Shown here piece after piece: positions 7,027 through 16,025 of a stretch of 64,000 nt of DNA (position 1 is its first letter; each line of letters starts with the position of its first letter). The stretch is from NCBI RefSeq assembly GCF_026870155.1, contig NZ_CP113975.1, forward strand, positions 1,488,001-1,552,000. Reading direction: 5' to 3'. Below the pieces are notes generated by a model. That model saw nothing but the letters and a program-made list of their open reading frames with translations, did no database searches and was not told the DNA's origin. The DNA comes from Flavobacterium marginilacus. GTDB taxonomy: Bacteria; Bacteroidota; Bacteroidia; Flavobacteriales; Flavobacteriaceae. The translations under genes and the position numbers were made by a program.

Positions 7027-9405
7027 ATGGAGAATAAAAATTGCTTTCATTGTGGTTTAAGTATCGCAATAGAGGAGAAAATTGTCTTTGATGAAAAAGA
7101 ATTTTGCTGCAGCGGATGTAAAACAGTTTATGAAATTTTCAGTCTGAATGATTTGACTTGTTACTATGATTTTGAGAAGTCACCAGGTGCCACTCCGCAG
7201 GATATTAATGGTAAATATGATTTTTTAGATAATGAAAGTATTGTTGCTAAGTTATTAGAGTTTCAGGAAGAGCCAGCAGCTATTGTTTCGCTTAGCATTC
7301 CACATATCCATTGCAGTTCCTGTATTTGGATTTTAGAAAATTTACAGAAACTTCAAAAAGGAATAAACACTTCGCAGGTAAATTTTCCAGAAAAGAAAGT
7401 CCGAATCAATTATAATTCATCTGATGTTTCTCTAAAAAGCATTGTTCATCTGTTGTGTTCAATAGGTTATGAACCATACATTAGTCTGGAAAATTATGAA
7501 ACAGGAAAAAGCAGTATCGATAGGAGCCTCACCTATAAGCTGGGTGTTGCTTTCTTTTGCTTTGGTAATATTATGCTGCTTTCTTTTCCAGAATATTTTG
7601 AGGTAAAGGAGTATTGGCTGGATAATTACCGGCCTTTCTTCAGATGGTTAATTTTTGCGCTGTCTTTGCCATCCTTTTTATATTCGGCAAGCGGGTATTA
7701 TGTTTCGGCTGTTAAAAGCATTAAATCTAAAATGCTGAATATTGACATTCCTATTGCTCTGGGAATTGTCGTGATGTTTGTACGCAGTACCTTTGATATT
7801 GTAATGGATTATGGTTCGGGTTTCTTTGATAGTTTAACCGGTTTGATTTTTTTTATGCTGTTAGGGAAAATGTTCCAAATCAAGACTTATAGTTTTCTTA
7901 GCTTCGAAAGAGATTTCAAATCGTATTTCCCAATTGCCATTACCAAAATAAACCGAGATGCCAGCGAAGAAAGCATTCCTGTTTATGAAATTGAAAAAGG
8001 GAACAGATTATTAATCCGCAACCAAGAATTAATTCCTGTGGACGGAATTTTGATATCCGATAAAGCCGAAATCGATTATAGTTTTGTTACCGGCGAAGCA
8101 GTTCCGATAACTAAGAAATCGGGAGATAAAGTTTTTGCCGGCGGAAAACAGATTGGGAAAGTTATTGAAATGGAAGTACTGCATTCAGTTTCCCAAAGTT
8201 ATCTGACGCAGTTGTGGAGCAATGATGTTTTTCAGAAAAAAGTTGAGCAGCAACACAAAACAATTACAGATAGTATCAGCCGTTATTTTACGCCTATTCT
8301 TCTGCTGATAGCCTTCGCAGGATTTGGATATTGGATATTTTTTGATGCTAATACAGCTTTTAATGTTTTCACGGCGGTACTGATCGTGGCGTGTCCTTGC
8401 GCATTGGCATTGACAGTTCCTTTCACAATGGGGAATATGTTGCGGATTTTTGGAAATAAATATTTTTATCTCAAAAATGCTTTAGTGATTGAACAGCTGG
8501 CGAAAATTGATACCATTGTTTTTGATAAAACGGGAACAATAACTACAAATTCAAAATCGAATATTTCCTATGAAGGCAAAATACTTGATGAGACCAATTT
8601 ATCAATATTAAAAAGTGTTCTTCGTGCCTCTAATCATCCATTGAGCCGAATGCTGTATGATTTTCTCCCTGAAATAAAAAGACTCCAATTAGATGCCTTC
8701 GAAGAAATAACAGGAAAAGGAATTCAGGCTGTGGCTGGAGGCGTTTCTATACAAATGGGATCAGCTAATTTTATCGGTGAAAAAGGACAAAGCGAAGTGC
8801 AGCAAACCTCTGTTCATGTAAAAATAGGAGAAGAGTATTTTGGGAAATATGTTTTTAATAATCAATACAGGGAAGGATTGTCCGATCTTTTTGAAAAATT
8901 AAGTTCGCAGTACCAGCTGAAAGTTTTGTCAGGGGATAATGAAGGAGAGCGCAGTCTGTTGGAAACAATTCTGCCAAAAGGCACCGAAATGATTTTTAAT
9001 CAAAAACCAGAGCAGAAACTTGAGTTTATAAAAGCTTTGCAGGATCAGGGTAAAAATGTCATGATGGTTGGCGATGGGCTGAATGATGCCGGAGCTTTGG
9101 CACAAAGTAACGTTGGTATTTCCATATCCGAAAATGTGAATGTTTTCTCTCCAGCCTGCGACGCTATATTGGATGCGAAGGAATTTAAAAAACTGCATTA
9201 TTTTTTAAAATTGTCCCAAAAATCCATTTCGACGATAAAAATGAGTTTTACACTGTCTCTTTTGTACAATGTCGTTGGACTTTCGTTTGCTATCACAGGT
9301 AACCTCTTGCCGTTAGTTGCAGCAATCATTATGCCGCTGAGTACCATTACTATAGTGAGCTTTGTTACTGTAATGAGTAATTACTATTCGCGAAAAATAA
9401 AATAA
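7027..9405 (+). CDS. ccoI: cbb3 oxidase copper-transporting P1B ATPase
   Basis: Copper P-type ATPase (792 residues) needed to deliver copper for cbb3 oxidase assembly. The N-terminus has a Cys-rich zinc-finger-like part (C6/C9, C27/C28/C31), then a heavy-metal domain with IHCSSC (C96, C99). The membrane core carries CPC (C456-C458), the phosphorylation site is DKTGT (D500), followed by an HP locus (NHPLSR) and GDGLNDAGAL. The Cys-rich N-terminal domain is typical of CcoI/FixI ATPases rather than general copper exporters. It is the first gene of the cbb3 cluster, divergent from the regulator. The assignment is strong. Confidence 0.92.
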   Translation: MENKNCFHCGLSIAIEEKIVFDEKEFCCSGCKTVYEIFSLNDLTCYYDFEKSPGATPQDINGKYDFLDNESIVAKLLEFQEEPAAIVSLSIPHIHCSSCIWILENLQKLQKGINTSQVNFPEKKVRINYNSSDVSLKSIVHLLCSIGYEPYISLENYETGKSSIDRSLTYKLGVAFFCFGNIMLLSFPEYFEVKEYWLDNYRPFFRWLIFALSLPSFLYSASGYYVSAVKSIKSKMLNIDIPIALGIVVMFVRSTFDIVMDYGSGFFDSLTGLIFFMLLGKMFQIKTYSFLSFERDFKSYFPIAITKINRDASEESIPVYEIEKGNRLLIRNQELIPVDGILISDKAEIDYSFVTGEAVPITKKSGDKVFAGGKQIGKVIEMEVLHSVSQSYLTQLWSNDVFQKKVEQQHKTITDSISRYFTPILLLIAFAGFGYWIFFDANTAFNVFTAVLIVACPCALALTVPFTMGNMLRIFGNKYFYLKNALVIEQLAKIDTIVFDKTGTITTNSKSNISYEGKILDETNLSILKSVLRASNHPLSRMLYDFLPEIKRLQLDAFEEITGKGIQAVAGGVSIQMGSANFIGEKGQSEVQQTSVHVKIGEEYFGKYVFNNQYREGLSDLFEKLSSQYQLKVLSGDNEGERSLLETILPKGTEMIFNQKPEQKLEFIKALQDQGKNVMMVGDGLNDAGALAQSNVGISISENVNVFSPACDAILDAKEFKKLHYFLKLSQKSISTIKMSFTLSLLYNVVGLSFAITGNLLPLVAAIIMPLSTITIVSFVTVMSNYYSRKIK

Positions 9406-9460
9406 AACAATTACGTATTTATGTGAATTTTTTTCATAATTTTAACATATTAGATTAAAT

Positions 9461-9504
9461 ATGATAATTGTCATTTTTTATAAAAACGGATAAATATAAT
9501 TTTG
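9461..9504 (+). promoter_or_regulatory. FNR-like operator and promoter of ccoS-ccoNO
   Basis: ATGATAATTGTCAT (9461-9474) is identical to the palindrome upstream of hemN. TAATTTTG (9497-9504) is an exact TAnnTTTG box, again 29.5 bases from the palindrome centre. Transcription would start near 9510, leaving about 15 bases before the ccoS ATG. Confidence 0.75.
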
Positions 9505-9524
9505 TCAACTTAATATTTAAGTTT

Positions 9525-9704
9525 ATGAGCGTTATCTATTTATTAATTGCCATTAGTATTTTTGTCGCTATTGGATTTTTCATTGCTTTTGTTTTTGCAG
9601 TAAAATCAGGTCAGTACGATGATGATTATACTCCGTCTGTCAGAATGCTTTTTGACGATGAATTAATAAAATCTTCCCAAAATAAATCTAAAATTAAAAG
9701 CTAA
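9525..9704 (+). CDS. ccoS: cbb3 oxidase assembly protein CcoS
   Basis: A 59-residue single-pass membrane protein starting MSVIYLLIAISIFVAIGF, with a Tyr/Asp-rich segment (QYDDDYTPSVRMLFDDE) after the membrane helix, as in CcoS/FixS. CcoS is needed for metal cofactor insertion into cbb3 oxidase. I chose the ATG at 9525. An upstream TTG in the same frame (9468) lies inside the FNR-like operator and before the promoter, so it cannot be the start. It lies between ccoI and ccoNO, its usual place. Confidence 0.88.
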   Translation: MSVIYLLIAISIFVAIGFFIAFVFAVKSGQYDDDYTPSVRMLFDDELIKSSQNKSKIKS

Positions 9705-9766
9705 ACTCCTCTTTAATCTTTAATGGTTAAAGGCTATTTTTTACAACCTTAAAAACAATTACAAAT

Positions 9767-11944
9767 ATGGAAATGGAACAATTTTATTATGACAACAAAA
9801 TTGTAAAGAAGTTCATTTATGCGACCATACTTTTTGGAGTAGTGGGAATGTTAGTAGGTCTTATATTGGCTACGATGTTCCTTTTTCCAAATATGACCGA
9901 TGGTATTTCATGGTTAAGTTTTGGAAGATTGAGACCTTTACATACCAATGCCGTAATTTTTGCCTTTGTTGGTAATGCGATGTTTGCGGGTGTTTATTAT
10001 TCGCTGCAAAGGCTGTTAAAAGCCAGAATGTACAGTGATTTCTTGAGCAACCTGAATTTTTGGGGATGGCAGTTAATAATTGTCGCCGCTGCTATTTCAC
10101 TTCCGTTGGGATACACTTCCTCAAAAGAATATGCCGAATTGGAATGGCCTATTGACATTGCGATTGCTTTAATCTGGGTAGCTTTTGGGATTAACATGAT
10201 TGGTACAATGCTCAAAAGAAGAGAGCGTCATTTATATGTTGCCATTTGGTTTTACTTAGCTACATTTATTACAGTTGCCGTACTTCATATTTTTAATAGT
10301 TTGGAGTTACCGATTTCTGCTATGAAAAGTTATTCTGTTTATGCAGGAGTGCAGGATGCTTTGGTGCAGTGGTGGTATGGTCATAATGCAGTTGCTTTCT
10401 TCCTGACAACACCATTTTTGGGACTGATGTATTATTTTGTGCCAAAGGTTGCTAATCGTCCTGTTTATTCTTATAGATTGTCTATTATCCATTTTTGGTC
10501 GTTAATATTTTTATATATCTGGGCTGGACCTCACCATTTATTATACTCAGCTTTGCCAACTTGGGCTCAGAACTTAGGAGTTGTATTCTCAGTAATGCTG
10601 ATAGCTCCATCTTGGGGAGGTATGATTAACGGACTTCTTACTCTGAGAGGAGTTTGGGACAGAGTACGTGAAGAGCCGGTTTTGAAGTTTTTTGTTGTTG
10701 CAATGACAGGTTACGGGATGGCAACTTTTGAAGGACCAATGCTTTCTCTTAAAAATGTAAATGCAATAGCGCATTATACCGATTGGATTATTGCTCACGT
10801 TCACGTTGGAGCATTGGCTTGGAATGGTTTTATGGCTTTCGGTATCATTTATTGGCTGATTCCAAGGATGACAAAAACTACTTTATATTCTACTAAACTG
10901 GCTAATTTCCATTTCTGGGCTGGAACACTGGGGATTATTTTATACGCATTGCCATTATATCTAGCAGGTTTCCTTCAGGCTTCAATGTGGAAGCAGTTTA
11001 ATCCTGACGGAACCTTAACTTATGGTAACTTCCTTGAAACAGTTACTCAGATTATGCCAATGTATTGGATGAGAGCTATAGGCGGATCTCTTTATTTATT
11101 AGGAATGCTTACATTAGTTTATAATATTATCCAAACAGTTAGAGCTGGTGAAGAAGTTGAGGATGAATTAGCAGAAGCTCCAGCTTTACAATCTATTAGT
11201 TCAGGAAGACTTAGAGGAGAAAAATACCATTCCTGGCTGGAAAGAAAACCAATCAAAATGGCAGTGTTCGCGACAATCGCAATATTAATTGGAGGAATTA
11301 TACAGATTGTGCCAACGATTATGGTGAAGTCTAATATACCGACAATTACAAGTGTTAAGCCTTATACACCTTTGGAACTGGAAGGGCGTGATTTATACAT
11401 TCGTGAAGGCTGTGTGGGCTGTCACTCACAATCGGTTCGTCCGTTTAGAAGTGAAGTAGAGCGTTATGGACCGCAGTCCAAAGCGGGAGAATTTGTGTAT
11501 GATCATCCATTTTTATGGGGATCAAAACGTACTGGTCCCGATTTGTTAAGAGTTGGAGGAAAATATAATGACAACTGGCATTTCAATCACTTTTGGAGTC
11601 CGCAGAGTATTTCAGCTGGTTCTATTATGCCTAGCTATAAATGGCTGTTTGATAATAAAGCAATGGACATTTCAATGACCGAAAAGAAAATGAAAGCTAT
11701 GGTTACCCTTGGAGTTCCTTATACCGAAGCTCAAGTTTCAAATGGATTGAAAGATTTAAGAGCACAGGCAATTGCCATTGAAGAAAGTCTAAAAAATGAT
11801 CCTGATTTTGTAAAAAGTTATGAGGACAGCAAGAAAAAAGCTCTGGCAAAAGGTGAAAAATTTGTTCCAATGAACGAAAGAGAAATTGTGGCCTTGATTG
11901 CTTACATTCAAAGACTGGGAACTGATATTAAAGTGAAAGAATAA
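9767..11944 (+). CDS. ccoNO: cbb3-type cytochrome oxidase, fused subunits I and II
   Basis: Catalytic core of the high-affinity terminal oxidase. Residues 1 to about 470 are CcoN, with many membrane helices and the haem and copper histidines (for example LHTNA, WWYGHNAV, AHVHVGALAWNG). From about 500 the protein continues as CcoO, with one membrane anchor and a cytochrome c motif CVGCH (C549, C552, H553) followed by PFRSEVERYG. Fusion of CcoN and CcoO into one 725-residue chain is known in Bacteroidota. Ligands for a c-type haem, b haem and the binuclear centre all appear present. ccoQ and ccoP follow in the same orientation. Confidence 0.95.
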   Translation: MEMEQFYYDNKIVKKFIYATILFGVVGMLVGLILATMFLFPNMTDGISWLSFGRLRPLHTNAVIFAFVGNAMFAGVYYSLQRLLKARMYSDFLSNLNFWGWQLIIVAAAISLPLGYTSSKEYAELEWPIDIAIALIWVAFGINMIGTMLKRRERHLYVAIWFYLATFITVAVLHIFNSLELPISAMKSYSVYAGVQDALVQWWYGHNAVAFFLTTPFLGLMYYFVPKVANRPVYSYRLSIIHFWSLIFLYIWAGPHHLLYSALPTWAQNLGVVFSVMLIAPSWGGMINGLLTLRGVWDRVREEPVLKFFVVAMTGYGMATFEGPMLSLKNVNAIAHYTDWIIAHVHVGALAWNGFMAFGIIYWLIPRMTKTTLYSTKLANFHFWAGTLGIILYALPLYLAGFLQASMWKQFNPDGTLTYGNFLETVTQIMPMYWMRAIGGSLYLLGMLTLVYNIIQTVRAGEEVEDELAEAPALQSISSGRLRGEKYHSWLERKPIKMAVFATIAILIGGIIQIVPTIMVKSNIPTITSVKPYTPLELEGRDLYIREGCVGCHSQSVRPFRSEVERYGPQSKAGEFVYDHPFLWGSKRTGPDLLRVGGKYNDNWHFNHFWSPQSISAGSIMPSYKWLFDNKAMDISMTEKKMKAMVTLGVPYTEAQVSNGLKDLRAQAIAIEESLKNDPDFVKSYEDSKKKALAKGEKFVPMNEREIVALIAYIQRLGTDIKVKE

Positions 11945-11959
11945 TTAAAAGTAAACGTT

Positions 11960-12127
11960 ATGTTTGAGCAAATAAAACACAATATGGAAACCATTGCAGG
12001 TGTTGCCATATTTCCTATACTATCGTTGCTGATTTTCTTTTTCTTTTTTATTGGTTTAGGACTTTGGGTTTACTCCTATAAAAAAGAAACTATAGACGAA
12101 ATAAGCCAAATCCCGCTAGAAGACTAA
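11960..12127 (+). CDS. ccoQ: CcoQ-like small cbb3 oxidase subunit
   Basis: A 55-residue protein beginning MFEQIKHNMETIAG, followed by one strongly hydrophobic helix with a run of phenylalanines (about residues 18-38), then an acidic tail ending IPLED. The start lies 15 bases after the ccoNO stop and the stop lies 22 bases before ccoP. Size, topology and position match CcoQ/FixQ, which stabilises the CcoP association in other bacteria. Sequence similarity within this family is always weak, so the call rests mainly on context. Confidence 0.75.
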   Translation: MFEQIKHNMETIAGVAIFPILSLLIFFFFFIGLGLWVYSYKKETIDEISQIPLED

Positions 12128-12149
12128 TTGTACAATTTCAAAATAATAA

Positions 12150-13085
12150 ATGATGAAAAAATTAATTCCATCTTATCTAAGAGTCCTTTTTATATTTTTT
12201 GCTGCTTTTGGGCTGCTGGAATATCTAATTGATTCCGGAAATAGGCCAGCATTTATAAAATATCCTATGGTTGCTGTCTTTTTGTTTGTGCTGCTTTTCC
12301 TTTTGATTGCAATCGAAATAACATTATCAGCAGTTGATAAAATTAGTTATCTGCTGCTGTCGGCCGAAGAGAAAGAAAAGATTGCGCAGCAGGAAGCTTT
12401 GGGGACACAAGAAGATAATTGGTATAAAAAAATAGTAAACAGTTTTACTAAATCTTCTTCTGTTGAAGATGAAAAACAATTATTGATGGACCATGATTAT
12501 GACGGAATCAAGGAGCTGGATAACAATTTACCGCCATGGTGGGTATATTTATTCTACGCTTGTATTGTTTTTGCTGCAGTATATTTGGTTCGTTATGAGA
12601 TTATGGGAGCTCCAGATCAGGAAGCCGAATTGAAAGCTGAAGTAGATCAGGCCAAAATTGAAGTAGCCGAATATATGAAAACGGCACCTGATTTAATGGA
12701 TGAAAAAACAGTAACTTTACTAACTGATCCTGCCGATTTGGATAAAGGAAAAGCAATTTTTCAGACTAATTGTGTGGCTTGCCACCGAGCTGATGCAGGA
12801 GGGCAGATTGGACCAAATTTAACCGATGATCATTGGATTTTGGGTGGCGGCATCAAGAATTTATTTCACACTATAACTAATGGAGGCCGAGACGGTAAAG
12901 GGATGATTGCCTGGAAAGGTACTTTGAAACCAAAAGAAATTCAGGCGGTTGCCAGTTATGTAATTTCTTTAAGAGGAAGTAATCCGAAAGATCCAAAAGC
13001 ACCAGACGGTGATATATGGGTAGAAGACGGAGCACCGGCAGCTGCTTCTGCAGCACCTGCAGCAGACAGTACTCAAGTAAAATAA
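12150..13085 (+). CDS. ccoP: cbb3-type cytochrome oxidase subunit III (mono-haem)
   Basis: Membrane-anchored c-type cytochrome that passes electrons to CcoO and CcoN. It has two N-terminal membrane helices, a cytosolic linker, another membrane helix (PPWWVYLFYACIVFAAVYLV), and a single cytochrome c domain with CVACH (C208, C211, H212) and the distal segment KGMIAWKG containing the likely Met ligand. Proteobacterial CcoP usually has two haem motifs; only one is seen here. The C-terminus ends in an Ala/Pro-rich tail. ATG ATG at the start makes the exact first residue ambiguous by one codon. Confidence 0.92.
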   Translation: MMKKLIPSYLRVLFIFFAAFGLLEYLIDSGNRPAFIKYPMVAVFLFVLLFLLIAIEITLSAVDKISYLLLSAEEKEKIAQQEALGTQEDNWYKKIVNSFTKSSSVEDEKQLLMDHDYDGIKELDNNLPPWWVYLFYACIVFAAVYLVRYEIMGAPDQEAELKAEVDQAKIEVAEYMKTAPDLMDEKTVTLLTDPADLDKGKAIFQTNCVACHRADAGGQIGPNLTDDHWILGGGIKNLFHTITNGGRDGKGMIAWKGTLKPKEIQAVASYVISLRGSNPKDPKAPDGDIWVEDGAPAAASAAPAADSTQVK

Positions 13086-13100
13086 TAATAATTTATAAAA

Positions 13101-13146
13101 AAAAAGAGCTTTGTCAAAATTCATTACTTTGAGAAAGCTCTTTTTT
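13101..13146 (+). terminator. Terminator or attenuator between ccoP and ccoG
   Basis: AAAAAGAGCTTT (13101-13112) pairs with AAAGCTCTTTTT (13134-13145), followed by further T. It lies between ccoP and ccoG, so it probably separates abundant oxidase structural transcripts from the accessory genes. Confidence 0.75.
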
Positions 13147-13165
13147 AGTATTTAAAAACAAAAAA

Positions 13166-14584
13166 ATGTCAAGTAAACTGGACGAATCTTTCAGAGATAC
13201 CATCGGGACTGTCGATAAGGAAGGCCATAGAAAATACATTTATCCCAAAAAACCATCTGGTAAGTTTTACGATTACAGAAAATGGGTCAGTTATTTTTTA
13301 TTGATTGTTCTTATTGTGAATCCGTTTATAAAAATTAACGGAAACCAGTTCATGATGTTCAATGTTTTGGAACGCCGTTTTAATATTTTCAGCTTTCCTT
13401 TCTGGCCGCAGGACTTTTATATTTTTGTTCTGTTTATGGTAATTGGTGTTGTATTTGTTATTTTATTCACGGTTATTTTTGGTCGGATTTTTTGCGGATG
13501 GATTTGTCCGCAGACTATTTTTATGGAAATGGTTTTTCGCCGGGTCGAATATTGGATAGAAGGAGATAGAGGAGCACAGATTCGATTAGAAAAGCAGGAA
13601 TGGAATGCTGAAAAAATAAGAAAGAAAGCTTTAAAATGGTCTGTTTTTCTTTTGATTTCATTTCTAATTGCCAATGTGTTTTTGGCATATCTTATCGGAA
13701 GTGACGAATTATTTCGTTTGATTGAAGATGGACCTTTGGCACATTCGAGCAGTTTTATTTCGCTATTGATTTTTACAGGAGTTTTTTATTTTGTTTTTGC
13801 CTGGTTTAGAGAACAAGTCTGTATTATTGCCTGTCCTTACGGAAGGCTTCAGGGTGTTTTATTGGATAAAAAATCAATAAACGTGGCTTATGATTTTGTT
13901 CGCGGAGAAAAAGAAGCTGGCAGAGCCAAATTTAATAAACAAGAAGACCGGGCTGCTTCGGGAAAAGGCGATTGTATCGATTGTAAACAATGTGTGCATG
14001 TTTGCCCGACAGGAATTGATATCCGTAATGGAGTGCAGCTGGAATGTATAAACTGCACGGCCTGTATTGATGAATGCGATACTATAATGGAGGGGGTAGG
14101 ATTGCCGAAAGGACTTATCCGTTATGCTTCGGAAGATGAAATAGAAACCAAAGCTAAGTTCAAATTTACTGCCAGAATGAAAGGTTACACGGCAATTTTG
14201 GTGATATTGGTTGGTGTGCTTACTGGGTTACTATTTTTAAGAACCGAAGTAGAAGCTACTGTTTTGAGACTGCCGGGACAATTATATCAGCATAAAGGAG
14301 ATAATATTAGTAACATATATACTTTTAAAATTATCAATAAAACCAATCATGATATCCAAGACATGAATTTTAGATTGGTTGGAATTAAGGGAACGTTGAA
14401 AGTAGTTGGAGTTCAGGAGTTAAAAGTTCCTAAGCACGGAATGTCTAGCGGAACCATGTTTATTGAGATTAACCGATTTTTGCTGGAAAGTGACAGAACC
14501 AAATTAGAGATCGATCTTTATGAAGGAGATAAAAAAATAGAAACAACTTATACTAATTTTTTAAGTCCGAGGAGTTTTGACTAG
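13166..14584 (+). CDS. ccoG: cbb3 oxidase accessory protein, ferredoxin-type
   Basis: Membrane iron-sulfur protein of the CcoG/RdxA/FixG family (472 residues), which acts in copper handling during cbb3 assembly. Several membrane helices in the N-terminal half contain GRIFCGWICPQTIF and CIIACPYGRLQG. Two ferredoxin-like cysteine clusters follow, CIDCKQCVHVCPTG and CINCTACIDEC. After another membrane helix the C-terminal about 110 residues form the Ig-like domain of the family. It sits downstream of ccoP after a hairpin, followed by ccoH. The assignment is strong. Confidence 0.93.
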   Translation: MSSKLDESFRDTIGTVDKEGHRKYIYPKKPSGKFYDYRKWVSYFLLIVLIVNPFIKINGNQFMMFNVLERRFNIFSFPFWPQDFYIFVLFMVIGVVFVILFTVIFGRIFCGWICPQTIFMEMVFRRVEYWIEGDRGAQIRLEKQEWNAEKIRKKALKWSVFLLISFLIANVFLAYLIGSDELFRLIEDGPLAHSSSFISLLIFTGVFYFVFAWFREQVCIIACPYGRLQGVLLDKKSINVAYDFVRGEKEAGRAKFNKQEDRAASGKGDCIDCKQCVHVCPTGIDIRNGVQLECINCTACIDECDTIMEGVGLPKGLIRYASEDEIETKAKFKFTARMKGYTAILVILVGVLTGLLFLRTEVEATVLRLPGQLYQHKGDNISNIYTFKIINKTNHDIQDMNFRLVGIKGTLKVVGVQELKVPKHGMSSGTMFIEINRFLLESDRTKLEIDLYEGDKKIETTYTNFLSPRSFD

Positions 14585-14635
14585 GTTTGGCTTATTTTAA
14601 AAATAGTTATTGAAATAATATTAAAAATAGTAATA

Positions 14636-15088
14636 ATGAAAATTAATTGGGGAACTTATATTGTAATTGCATTTGCATTGTTTATCAGTTTTATTATGTA
14701 TTTTGTTTTAAAAGTTCAGTCCGACAGCAAGTATGATAATGACCTGGTTGTGGAAGAATATTACAAGCATGATGTTCATTTTCAGGACGAAATGGCACGT
14801 ATTCAAAATGCTCATGATTTAAAAGAAAAACCTGTAATTACTTTAGATACAAAAGGTGTAACGGTTTCTTTTCCGGCAGTTTTTTCGCCAAAGGATATCA
14901 AAGGAACAGTTGCTTTATATAGAGCTTCCAACAAGAAATTTGATTTTCAGACACCCCTTTCGTTTACAGATTCGGCTTCGCTGTTTATACCTAAAGATAA
15001 GTTTGTTGGCGGCGAATGGTACATTAATATGGAATGGAAATATCAAGGAAAGTCCTATCTGACCAAGGAAAAAATTTATATTAAATAG
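14636..15088 (+). CDS. ccoH: FixH/CcoH family assembly protein
   Basis: A 150-residue protein with one N-terminal membrane helix (about residues 5-25) followed by a soluble domain beginning VQSDSKYDNDLVVEEYYK, typical of FixH proteins of Bacteroidota. The motif with paired tyrosines and an acidic stretch before the beta-rich domain is characteristic. FixH/CcoH stays associated with the oxidase and helps it mature. It lies 51 bases after ccoG. Family membership is judged from pattern and context. Confidence 0.82.
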   Translation: MKINWGTYIVIAFALFISFIMYFVLKVQSDSKYDNDLVVEEYYKHDVHFQDEMARIQNAHDLKEKPVITLDTKGVTVSFPAVFSPKDIKGTVALYRASNKKFDFQTPLSFTDSASLFIPKDKFVGGEWYINMEWKYQGKSYLTKEKIYIK

Positions 15089-15164
15089 AATTAAGAAAAT
15101 AGATAAAAGAGGATAGAATGAAGAAATTGAGGAGAACCAGATTTAGTTTTTAAATTCTTCTTCC

Positions 15165-15207
15165 CAAATCTGCAATCTAAAGTCTAAAATCTGCAATCTC
15201 AAATCAC
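15165..15207. repeat. Degenerate AATCTGCA-type intergenic repeat
   Basis: The gap before the TauE-like gene contains AAATCTGCAATCT, then AAAGTCT, then AAAATCTGCAATCTCAAATC. The words match the pure heptad array at 51518-51569. Such words occur between genes only and seem to be a local repeat family. Confidence 0.5.
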
Positions 15208-15208
15208 A

Positions 15209-15910
15209 ATGCTTTACACCGCTTTTTTATTTGGTTTAATCAGTAGTTTTCACTGCGTAGGAATGTGCGGGCCTATCGCTATGATGCTGCCTGTGGAGCG
15301 AAATAATCCTGCCAAAAAAGTAATTCAGATTATCACATATCACTTTGGAAGGCTTACAGCTTACGGAAGTATTGGTTTACTTTTTGGGCTGTTGGGAAGA
15401 GGTTTGTTTTTGGCTGGAATACAGCAGCAGTTATCTATTTTTATTGGTGTTGTAATGATTTTGGTGATTTTAACTCCCGAAAAGATTTTTTCTAAATATA
15501 ATTTTTCGAAACCCGTGTACGGCTGGATTTCAAAAATCAAGCAAAATCTGGGCAGTCATTTCAAAAATAAAAGCTTCAAATCTCTTTTTATCATCGGGCT
15601 GCTGAATGGTTTTCTGCCGTGTGGAATGGTTTATGTAGCTTTGTTTGGAGCAATAGCCATGCAGAGTGCCGGTTTTGGAGTTTTGTATATGCTGCTTTTT
15701 GGATTAGGAACAGTGCCATTGATGAGTTTAGTGGTTTATATCAATTCGTTTCTCACTGTTTCTATTCGTAATAGGATTCAAAAAGTGATTCCGTATGTGG
15801 GAGTAGCAATTGGCATATTATTTATTTTGAGAGGACTTGGACTTGGAATTCCTTATGTTTCTCCTTCGAATATGAGTTTGTTTGTAAAGGAAAGAGCCAA
15901 TTGCCATTAA
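15209..15910 (+). CDS. DsbD_2/TauE-like membrane protein of the cbb3 cluster
   Basis: A 233-residue polytopic membrane protein, with motifs FHCVGMCGPIA near the start and GFLPCGMVYVALFGA in the middle. These paired Cys-Gly signatures belong to the DsbD_2/UreH-like family (often annotated sulfite exporter TauE/SafE) that commonly closes cco gene clusters in this phylum. Members are thought to be metal transporters or assembly factors for copper oxidases. The role here is inferred from position. A 120-base gap carrying ATCTGCA-type repeats separates it from ccoH. Confidence 0.75.
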   Translation: MLYTAFLFGLISSFHCVGMCGPIAMMLPVERNNPAKKVIQIITYHFGRLTAYGSIGLLFGLLGRGLFLAGIQQQLSIFIGVVMILVILTPEKIFSKYNFSKPVYGWISKIKQNLGSHFKNKSFKSLFIIGLLNGFLPCGMVYVALFGAIAMQSAGFGVLYMLLFGLGTVPLMSLVVYINSFLTVSIRNRIQKVIPYVGVAIGILFILRGLGLGIPYVSPSNMSLFVKERANCH

Positions 15911-16025
15911 TTGGTTTTGCAAAAAACGTTTTCTATTTTAAAGGGATTTAGAAAATTACATTTTGTTAAATTTGACGAATAGTAAACTTTATATTCAGGC
16001 TGAAAATTGAGTTGACTAAATATAA

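Noticed and set aside
9468..9524. Upstream TTG start that would lengthen CcoS by 19 residues
   Set aside because: It lies within the FNR-like palindrome and upstream of the -7 box, so it would not be in the mRNA, and the extra residues do not match CcoS.
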